Assembly (NCBI GenBank): GCA_013138615.1
Contig: WTCK01000159.1
Location: 1-6,445 of the forward strand
DNA: 6,445 nt
Reading direction: 5' to 3'
From: Candidatus Thorarchaeota archaeon
Lineage (GTDB): Archaea; Asgardarchaeota; Thorarchaeia; Thorarchaeales; Thorarchaeaceae
The position numbers and the translations under genes were made by a program. Shown one piece after another: positions 1-4,540 of the stretch. Each line of letters starts with the position of its first letter. The stretch's first letter is position 1. Below the pieces are notes generated by a model. It worked only from the letters and a program-made list of their open reading frames with translations. It searched no databases and was not told the DNA's origin.

Positions 1-1130
1 GATTCGCGTGGAAGCTCTGTGGGGAGATTGTCTACTGCCATGACAACTGGCCCATTGCCTTCTACGCCCAAAACCGCACGATCTTCGTCCACAAGGTAGA
101 TGAATGCGGGCTCGCCAGCATCAGTACACTGAAGAGTGAAATCCATTGCGCCGTTAACATCACACGAAATATCTCCGACAATTCGGAGGCGGCGATTAGG
201 ATCATTCCAGTGCTTTCGGATGAAGTCCTTTGTAACTAGACGTGGGGACTTCTTCGTCCAGTAGATACAGTTCATTAGTACTGTCAGATGAGGAATATAG
301 GATTCGAATTTGCCCTTGTATTTCGTAGCACCATGTTCATAGTAGTCCATGAGTTCGAATTTTGCTGAGGAGTCTAGCGGCTTTACCATGTGCTCTTCCT
401 TGAAGACACATTTGTAGAGCAGGTCCCGCTTTGCTGTAACATTGGCTAGGTCTTTGGGTTCTATCGTTTCGTGTGGGAGTATGTCGAATATCTCCTGTGC
501 ACCTCGCGATACATTCCCATATCCTGCGAATCCGACGATGAAAGGTGTCAAAGAGTCAGGTAGACCTTGTTCTTTGATACGTTTACCCAATGCTTGGATT
601 CCTTTTTTGAGTCCATCAAGGTCTTTGTATTGTGCAGTATGTTTCATACCGGAGAATGGATTCGGCTTAATGCCCTCGACATCGAGTCTTAAGCCCAGAA
701 TACGAAATGTTTCGGACATTCCTGCGAGACCAGCCCAGTTGCCAAAGAAGATCAATCTGAATCCTTTCTCGTTCACAATGCGTTCGTAGTCGATGAGAGT
801 TGCACCAACGTTCATGATTTGTTTCAACATTGGCATGTTGTACTTCTGGCCTTTGATTGTATGACTGAAGAAGACGTACACCTTTCCCTTTTCGTAGAAG
901 TCGTTGGGCATTTCTTTCACCCCCAGAATTACAGGGACTTCTGTTCCCTTTAGGGGCTTGATCTGTGCGCCGACTTTTTCAAACTCGTCTGGTCCAAAAG
1001 CACGTTGGTTACTAGGTTCAATAACAAATTGAATCCCATGTTTGGTGTTCAAGAGTTTAATATGTTCAGGAACAATAGGAACTCTAGTTTCGAACATCTT
1101 CTCTTCTTTTCTAAGGCCAATGATGTTCAC
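1..1130 (-). CDS. Lysine-ketoglutarate reductase-like protein (saccharopine-forming; AASS N-terminal half), 3' end beyond window
   Basis: Reading leftward from GTG at 1130, an uninterrupted frame gives 376 residues plus a partial codon. It matches the pattern of the lysine-ketoglutarate reductase domain of eukaryotic AASS, related to alanine dehydrogenase/transhydrogenase and to yeast Lys1. Expected reaction: L-lysine + 2-oxoglutarate + NAD(P)H to saccharopine, cytosolic. Visible motifs are IGLRKEEKMFETRVPIVPEH at residues 4-23, ILGVKEMP at 68-75 and FFSHTIKGQKYNMPML at 87-102. K72 and H90 sit where the Lys1 catalytic Lys/His pair lies. The nucleotide-binding glycine motif GYGNVSRGAQEIF is at 203-215, NCIYW at 287-291, GDISCDVNGAMDF at 319-331, and EGNGPVVMAVDNLPTELPRE at 357-376. 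The last motif is near the end of this domain in AASS, so probably only tens of residues are missing unless a saccharopine dehydrogenase half follows. The start is fixed by AAGGAGG seven bases upstream. Identity is from remembered family motifs; a lysine-forming saccharopine dehydrogenase is the main alternative. Confidence 0.82.
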   Translation of the reverse strand, partial: MNIIGLRKEEKMFETRVPIVPEHIKLLNTKHGIQFVIEPSNQRAFGPDEFEKVGAQIKPLKGTEVPVILGVKEMPNDFYEKGKVYVFFSHTIKGQKYNMPMLKQIMNVGATLIDYERIVNEKGFRLIFFGNWAGLAGMSETFRILGLRLDVEGIKPNPFSGMKHTAQYKDLDGLKKGIQALGKRIKEQGLPDSLTPFIVGFAGYGNVSRGAQEIFDILPHETIEPKDLANVTAKRDLLYKCVFKEEHMVKPLDSSAKFELMDYYEHGATKYKGKFESYIPHLTVLMNCIYWTKKSPRLVTKDFIRKHWNDPNRRLRIVGDISCDVNGAMDFTLQCTDAGEPAFIYLVDEDRAVLGVEGNGPVVMAVDNLPTELPRE

Positions 1131-1137
1131 GGCGTTT

Positions 1138-1144
1138 CCTCCTT
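1138..1144 (-). promoter_or_regulatory. Shine-Dalgarno site of the LKR-like gene
   Basis: On the minus strand AAGGAGG lies seven bases before GTG at 1130. It decides the non-ATG start: the first downstream in-frame ATG is codon 12, inside the conserved N-terminal motif, and has no such site. Confidence 0.85.
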
Positions 1145-1245
1145 GAAAGATGGGAATGCGACCCAAGGACTGGGGCGGCTGTTGAGCAATGTATTTCCGC
1201 TTTAAGCCTTCCCTCTTGTACCTGTAATACTTGCACTAAAAAATC

Positions 1246-1259
1246 AGAACATGTGTTCT
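1246..1259. repeat. Palindrome copy 1, AGAACATGTGTTCT
   Basis: Six-base arms AGAACA and TGTTCT flank a central TG. It shares the frame GAACA-YG-TGTTC with the palindromes at 1603-1620 and 1883-1900. Its middle is TG where the others have CG, so the dyad is perfect except for the two central bases. It sits 16 bases before the ATG of the small gene, and TGTAATAC ends 16 bases before its GAACA. It is a candidate protein-binding site. Confidence 0.6.
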
Positions 1260-1275
1260 AGTTTTGGCTGAGAAA

Positions 1276-1566
1276 ATGGCAAACTTTGTCTATCTCTATG
1301 ACTGCAGAAATGCGCGGCAGAAAAATGCAAGAAGAGTTTCTTTCACCAAGGAGATCTACGGATTCATGTATTCCTGGAAAACAAAGACAGGGATCAAACA
1401 AAGACGAAAGCCAGGGTTACTTGATCAGTGCGTAGGTGCAGAAGCTGTTGCTGATTCTGCGATTTTCGTGCCTGGGGAATACCGAGGTGAATTCGATTCC
1501 CTCTTCTCTTCATATCAAGACATTATTGCAGTTCGAGTCTTTGAAGTGCTTGAGGAAGTTGTTTAA
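1276..1566 (+). CDS. Small protein of unknown function, basic N-terminal half and acidic C-terminal half (96 aa)
   Basis: I do not recognise this gene with certainty. From ATG at 1276 it encodes 96 residues. The first 45 carry 12 Lys/Arg and only two acidic residues, with the cluster RRVSFTKEIYGFMYSW at 19-34 followed by KQRRKPGLLD at 41-50. Residues 46-96 carry ten acidic and two basic residues. There is no signal peptide or membrane segment. The order 'basic, KE-Y-G, aromatic, RRK-GLLD, then an acidic tail ending in hydrophobic strands' faintly recalls small conserved archaeal proteins, but I cannot name a family. An in-frame TTG at 1264 could add four residues; neither start has a clear Shine-Dalgarno site, which suits a short-leader transcript. 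It lies just outside the probable origin and reads toward it. Charge layout and a coherent frame in an otherwise non-coding stretch argue that it is real. Confidence 0.55.
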   Translation: MANFVYLYDCRNARQKNARRVSFTKEIYGFMYSWKTKTGIKQRRKPGLLDQCVGAEAVADSAIFVPGEYRGEFDSLFSSYQDIIAVRVFEVLEEVV

Positions 1567-1587
1567 AATCGCCTCATTTTCGTATCT

Positions 1588-1600
1588 ATTGTAATACAAT
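1588..1600. repeat. Inverted repeat ATTGTA-A-TACAAT
   Basis: Perfect six-base arms flank a single central A. It includes the TGTAATAC at 1590-1597 that precedes palindrome copy 2. It is the only TGTAATAC copy near the origin that is itself extended into a dyad. It may be a second binding site in the same cluster. Confidence 0.45.
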
Positions 1601-1602
1601 TC

Positions 1603-1620
1603 TTAGAACACGTGTTCCAA
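1603..1620. repeat. Palindrome copy 2, TTAGAACACGTGTTCCAA
   Basis: The inner 12 bases GAACACGTGTTC are a perfect palindrome centred on CACGTG. The 18-base frame differs from copy 3 by one base, A for G at 1605. It lies 37 bases after the stop codon of the small gene and 38 bases left of the left origin box, so it is not obviously a promoter operator of any gene in view. Confidence 0.7.
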
Positions 1621-1658
1621 AATGTATTCTGAGTTCGCTCTGATCGGTGTGGGTCTTT

Positions 1659-1679
1659 CACCCCTGTATTTCCAGTGGA
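1659..1679 (-). other. Origin recognition box 1 (ORB, Orc1/Cdc6 binding site)
   Basis: On the minus strand this reads TCCACTGGAAA, then TACA, then GGGGTG. The short dyad TCCA-N-TGGA followed by a G-tract four bases after the GGAAA is the known archaeal ORB pattern. It agrees with the box at 1804-1824 at 17 of 21 positions with no gap. The G-tract points left, away from the A/T-rich core. Confidence 0.78.
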
Positions 1680-1803
1680 AAATTAGAGGAGTGTCGATTA
1701 GAATAAATGTAGAAAAGTATATATAGTTGTTTCAAAACCCGATGATCATCTCCATTTTATTATATTATATATATAACCACCCAACGCACCTCACAGCTCA
1801 ATC
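1680..1803. other. A/T-rich putative DNA unwinding element between the two ORBs
   Basis: By hand count, about 85 of these 124 bases are A or T. The part from 1701 to 1776 is richer, about 60 of 76, and 1754-1776 is an unbroken run of 23 A/T bases made of TTA and TA steps. A second TA-rich patch lies near 1718-1726, and a perfect 10-base palindrome GATGATCATC is at 1741-1750. No gene is visible. Its place between inverted ORBs fits a site of initial duplex opening. Confidence 0.6.
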
Positions 1804-1824
1804 TCCAGTGGAAATGAGGGGGTG
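1804..1824 (+). other. Origin recognition box 2 (ORB, Orc1/Cdc6 binding site)
   Basis: On the plus strand this reads TCCAGTGGAAA, then TGAG, then GGGGTG, preceded by C as in many known boxes. Dyad, spacing and G-tract match the archaeal ORB pattern, and with the G of TGAG the tract is five G long. Its G-tract points right, away from the A/T-rich core, the mirror image of box 1. Confidence 0.8.
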
Positions 1825-1882
1825 TTATGTCATATTAGCCGAATACATAGATAGCTATATGTGTAATACCTGATCTAGGTGC

Positions 1883-1900
1883 TTGGAACACGTGTTCCAA
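1883..1900. repeat. Palindrome copy 3, TTGGAACACGTGTTCCAA
   Basis: This is a perfect 18-base palindrome centred on CACGTG, and TGTAATAC at 1862-1869 ends 16 bases before its GAACAC. It lies 134 bases before the iorA start and 59 bases right of origin box 2. It could be an iorAB operator or an origin-linked site. Confidence 0.72.
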
Positions 1901-2003
1901 TGAAATTATTGGCTATTTTTCCAAATTTCCCCCTTTTAGTGATCTACGTCCATAAGGTCCAGTACCATAAGACTGATACCCCTGATTCTTTCTTCGCCCG
2001 ACA

Positions 2004-2019
2004 ACATTCATGTGAATGT
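2004..2019 (+). promoter_or_regulatory. Inverted repeat ACATTCA-TG-TGAATGT abutting the iorA ribosome-binding site
   Basis: Seven-base arms flank TG, and the repeat ends exactly at the base before AAGGAGG (2020-2026). As DNA it would be an operator-like dyad with the same central TG as the palindrome at 1246-1259. As RNA it could form a six-pair stem with an ATGT loop stacked against the Shine-Dalgarno site. Either way it is well placed to control iorA expression, but function is inferred from position only. Confidence 0.45.
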
Positions 2020-2026
2020 AAGGAGG
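2020..2026 (+). promoter_or_regulatory. Shine-Dalgarno site of iorA
   Basis: AAGGAGG lies seven bases before TTG at 2034, the same sequence and spacing as for the LKR-like gene. An in-frame TAA at 2019-2021 just upstream rules out a longer protein, so this site fixes the TTG start. Confidence 0.88.
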
Positions 2027-2033
2027 CCAATCA

Positions 2034-3932
2034 TTGACAAAGCCGAAACAGCTTTTGGAGGACAATGTCGGCAAAACGGTACTATTACTTGCCAATGAAT
2101 CGATAGCGCGCGGTGTGCTTGAGGCAGGAGTGCGTCTGGTTGCTTTGTATCCAGGTACTCCAAGCAGCGAAATAGGAAACAATCTCACTTTCATGGCTCC
2201 ACATATCCCCAATTTCTATTTCGAATTCAGTACTAATGAGAAGGTCGCCATGGAAGTTGCCGGAGCTGCTGCAGTAGCTGGCGTTCGGTCCATGATGGTA
2301 TGCAAAGGACCTGGTCTCAATGTAGCAGCTGACCCATTCTTCTCACTGGCCTACATCGGAATTCGAGGAGCGATGGTAATAGTTGTTGCTGATGATCCAA
2401 GCATGTGGAGCTCCCAAAACGAGAATGATTCTCGCTACTATGCACTAATGGGTAACATGCCTCTAATGGAACCGTCTGATCCCTCCGAAGCGAAGTCAAT
2501 GTTACTCGAAGCCTATGAAATCTCAGAGAAGCTCGAGCTGCCTATCCTCTTCCGTACTACAACCCGAGTCAATCATACTAGATCGCCAGTTACATTCGGC
2601 CCAATTCGGGATAGACCAAAGACAATCGAATTTGTCAAAGAGCCATTCAGGTTCGTCCCCATACCGTCAGTTGCTCGAGTTCGACATCCTTGGCTCTTGA
2701 AACAGATGGAGCTTGCAATGGAGATTTCGGAATCAACGAAGCTCAATTTCATAACTGGCAGTGGAGACCTGGGAATAATCACTAGTGGAGTTTCATATAA
2801 TTACGTAGTTGAAGCTCTATCGACCTTAGACATTGATGCTGAAACCTTGAAGCTTGGAATGACCCATCCTGTTCCCGAGAAGATGATATCAGAGTTTCTC
2901 AAGCGCCACAAGCGAGTGATGATAGTCGAAGAACTTGATCCATTTTTGGAAACACATGCTAGAAGGATTGCACAGCTCAATGGAATCAATGTGGACATTC
3001 TCGGCAAAGAACAGGGTTTCTTCCCTCGAACACTCGAATACACTCCACGAATTGTGATTGAAGCTCTCTCGAAGATTCTAAATCGTAATACAAGTATTAA
3101 CTGGAAGGCAATTGACCAAAAGGCCGGCGAAATCTCAGGGTTGCCTCCACGACCTCCGCTTCTTTGTGCTGGATGTCCTCACAGAGCCACGTACTATGCA
3201 ATTCGAGTTGCTACACGTGGGAAGGCAATCTACCCCTCGGATATTGGATGCTACACGCTCAGCATTGCACCACCATTGGAAACTGCTGACATTCTATTCG
3301 ATATGGGTTCTTCAATTACAACGGCCTGCGGTCTCGCTGAAGTTACAGATCAGGATATCGTTGCTACCATAGGTGATAGTACTTTCTTCGCGGCTGGATT
3401 GCCTGGGATTGCTAATGCAGTCTACAATCAGCATAGAATTAGTTTAGTCATACTTGACAACCGCACGACTGCAATGACTGGACACCAACCTCATCCAGGG
3501 ACTGGTGTTACAGGAATGCAGGAAAAGGTACCACCACTCAACATTGCAAAGGTCTGCAAGGGCCTTGGAGTGAAATATGTAAAGACAATCGATCCATTCG
3601 CCTCCTTAGCAGATCTTGTTGCTGCAGTTCGAGAGATGACCACATGGACGAGAGAAAATCATAAACCATCAGTACTAGTTTCAATTGCTCCTTGTGCACT
3701 TCTTGAAGCTGCTGAGCGCCGCAAGACAGGCGAGATTCCTCCACCTTACTACGTCGATTCCGAACTCTGCAATTCATGCAAGCGCTGTTTGAATCGCTTG
3801 TCATGTCCAGCCATGTATCTCGATAAGGAAACCGGACAGGCAGTGATTGACCAGACAATGTGCAATTATTGCGGAACATGCATTGCTGTATGTCCGCAAG
3901 GTGCAATCAAACAGGAGGGTGCCCAAAAATGA
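2034..3932 (+). CDS. iorA: Indolepyruvate:ferredoxin oxidoreductase, alpha subunit
   Basis: With IorB this cytosolic enzyme oxidatively decarboxylates arylpyruvates, made by transamination of Trp, Phe and Tyr, to aryl-acetyl-CoA, CO2 and reduced ferredoxin. The 632 residues are full length for the family. The N-terminal pyruvate-binding domain carries ALYPGTPSSEIG at 37-48 and FEFSTNEKVAMEVAGAAAVA at 63-82. A middle domain includes DLGIITSG and VIVEELDPF-type strands near 245-304. The thiamine diphosphate domain starts with LCAGCPHRATYYAI at 377-390. It continues with DIGCYTL, then GDSTFFAAGLPGIANAVYN at 447-465 and ILDNRTTAMTGHQPHPGTG at 473-491. Two 4Fe-4S clusters follow: C579, C582, C585, C591 and C610, C613, C616, C620. 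The TTG start is set by the Shine-Dalgarno site and upstream stop. The stop overlaps the iorB start as ATGA. Palindrome copy 3 and the inverted repeat at 2004-2019 are candidate control sites. Confidence 0.97.
   Translation: MTKPKQLLEDNVGKTVLLLANESIARGVLEAGVRLVALYPGTPSSEIGNNLTFMAPHIPNFYFEFSTNEKVAMEVAGAAAVAGVRSMMVCKGPGLNVAADPFFSLAYIGIRGAMVIVVADDPSMWSSQNENDSRYYALMGNMPLMEPSDPSEAKSMLLEAYEISEKLELPILFRTTTRVNHTRSPVTFGPIRDRPKTIEFVKEPFRFVPIPSVARVRHPWLLKQMELAMEISESTKLNFITGSGDLGIITSGVSYNYVVEALSTLDIDAETLKLGMTHPVPEKMISEFLKRHKRVMIVEELDPFLETHARRIAQLNGINVDILGKEQGFFPRTLEYTPRIVIEALSKILNRNTSINWKAIDQKAGEISGLPPRPPLLCAGCPHRATYYAIRVATRGKAIYPSDIGCYTLSIAPPLETADILFDMGSSITTACGLAEVTDQDIVATIGDSTFFAAGLPGIANAVYNQHRISLVILDNRTTAMTGHQPHPGTGVTGMQEKVPPLNIAKVCKGLGVKYVKTIDPFASLADLVAAVREMTTWTRENHKPSVLVSIAPCALLEAAERRKTGEIPPPYYVDSELCNSCKRCLNRLSCPAMYLDKETGQAVIDQTMCNYCGTCIAVCPQGAIKQEGAQK
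3913..3919 (+). promoter_or_regulatory. Shine-Dalgarno site of iorB
   Basis: AGGAGGG lies inside the last iorA codons, nine bases before ATG at 3929. It selects this ATG over an upstream in-frame extension to 3860, which would place extra cysteine-rich residues before the conserved N-terminus. Confidence 0.8.
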
Positions 3933-4537
3933 AGAGTAATACAGTGAATATAGTCATCTCAGGGGTCGGTGGCCAAGGTGTCCTTACATTGGCAGAGATA
4001 CTAGCAAAGGCTGCTCTATCTGATTCGCACAATGTCCGCGTGGGCGAAATACATGGAATGGCCCAAAGAGGAGGTCACGTAGTATGCACTGTTCGCATCG
4101 GTGCTGGTGCGCGAGGTCCAATAATAGACCCGGGGACAGCAAATCTTCTTGTTGGCTTCGAACCGGTTGAAACACTACGTGAGGCCCACATGATTCGAGA
4201 AGATGGATGCGTTTTGATGAGCTCATACATACAGTATCCCATAGCGGTTTCCATGGGCAAAGCATCATACCCTTCAAACAAAGAAATCATTAGTGGCATT
4301 CGCAAGTTCACCGATCGCGTCCTTGAATTCGACGCGATGGAGATGGCAAAGAAAGCAGGGAGTTCAAGGGCGCTCAACATGATTATGCTTGGTGCTATCA
4401 TTGGCACAGGACTGACTCCAATAACCGAAGAAGCAGCCATAGATGCCGTTCGCAGCACATTCTCAAAGAAGTTTGAGTCAATCAATATCAAGGCAGTCAA
4501 GATGGGTCGAGAAAAGGTCGAGAATCTCAATCGCTGA
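3929..4537 (+). CDS. iorB: Indolepyruvate:ferredoxin oxidoreductase, beta subunit
   Basis: This 202-residue protein is the gamma-type (2-oxoacid oxidoreductase gamma/beta) subunit that pairs with IorA, and is of normal length for IorB. Key motifs are NIVISGVGGQGVLTLAEILA at residues 7-26, with the glycine loop GVGGQG at 12-17, and EIHGMAQRGGHVVCTVRIG at 40-58. NLLVGFEPVETLR at 72-84 and NMIMLGAIIG at 150-159 follow. The protein has no iron-sulfur motif, as expected, since the clusters are in IorA. Its ATG overlaps the iorA stop by four bases, so the two are translationally coupled in one transcript. The gene ends three bases from the convergent hypF, leaving no room for a dedicated terminator. 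An upstream in-frame start at 3860 would lie in another frame of the iorA ferredoxin region and is not believable. Confidence 0.96.
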   Translation: MKSNTVNIVISGVGGQGVLTLAEILAKAALSDSHNVRVGEIHGMAQRGGHVVCTVRIGAGARGPIIDPGTANLLVGFEPVETLREAHMIREDGCVLMSSYIQYPIAVSMGKASYPSNKEIISGIRKFTDRVLEFDAMEMAKKAGSSRALNMIMLGAIIGTGLTPITEEAAIDAVRSTFSKKFESINIKAVKMGREKVENLNR

Positions 4538-4540
4538 TGT

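Larger units (their letters stand above)
1131..1275. other. Divergent promoter region between the LKR-like gene and the small gene
   Basis: This gap separates two divergently transcribed genes. It holds the ribosome-binding site of the LKR-like gene, one TGTAATAC (1223-1230), an A-rich stretch at 1238-1243 and an inverted repeat AGAACA-TG-TGTTCT at 1246-1259. For the rightward gene the A-rich stretch is a possible TATA element. It would place transcription start close to the ATG, with the inverted repeat between TATA and start, a typical place for a repressor. For the leftward gene no clear TATA box is visible; the weak candidates are GGCTTAAAGC near 1199-1208 and the same T/A-rich stretch read in reverse. 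Confidence 0.4.
1567..2033. other. Probable archaeal replication origin (Orc1/Cdc6 boxes around an A/T-rich core)
   Basis: These 467 non-coding bases carry, from left to right: TGTAATAC, palindrome copy 2, an origin recognition box on the minus strand, an A/T-rich core, an origin recognition box on the plus strand, TGTAATAC, palindrome copy 3, and the iorA leader with a further inverted repeat. The boxes are inverted relative to each other with their G-tracts pointing outward, and their dyads are 133 bases apart. Inverted boxes around an A/T-rich unwinding element are the arrangement known for several archaeal origins. No orc1/cdc6 gene lies in the window, although many archaeal origins sit beside one. 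The call rests on motif recognition; activity is not shown. Confidence 0.72.

Noticed and set aside
579..600. Considered whether the irregular first iron-sulfur motif of IorA (residues 579-591, five residues before the last Cys) shows damage
   Set aside because: A longer last spacing before CPA is, as I recall, normal for the first cluster of IorA, and all eight cysteines are present. Coordinates here are protein residues, not bases.
442..789. Plus-strand open frame opposite the LKR-like gene (and another at 1005-1205)
   Set aside because: It lies antisense to a gene with clear family motifs and its translation shows no domain.
1063..1074. TGTTC-AG-GAACA, an inside-out version of the palindrome
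   Set aside because: It lies in the LKR-like coding sequence encoding the conserved VPEH segment; the half-sites are in the opposite order, and there is no TGTAATAC nearby.
1371..1392. ORB-like string TTCCTGGAAAACAAAG followed by ACAGGG
   Set aside because: It lacks the central CAGT/CACT dyad and the G-tract is broken. It lies inside the small gene, encoding SWKTKTG, so chance is likely.
1852..1859. ATAGCTAT palindrome between ORB 2 and palindrome copy 3
   Set aside because: At eight bases in an A/T-rich context it is expected by chance, and it is not repeated elsewhere in the region.
1916..1945. C-tract and TTCCAAATTTCCCCC, considered as a third ORB
   Set aside because: The G-tract on the minus strand precedes rather than follows the GGAAA-like part, and no TCCA-N-TGGA dyad is present.
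1913..2212. Minus-strand open frame across the iorA leader and 5' end
   Set aside because: It overlaps the well-supported iorA start and regulatory repeats, and its translation shows no recognisable domain.
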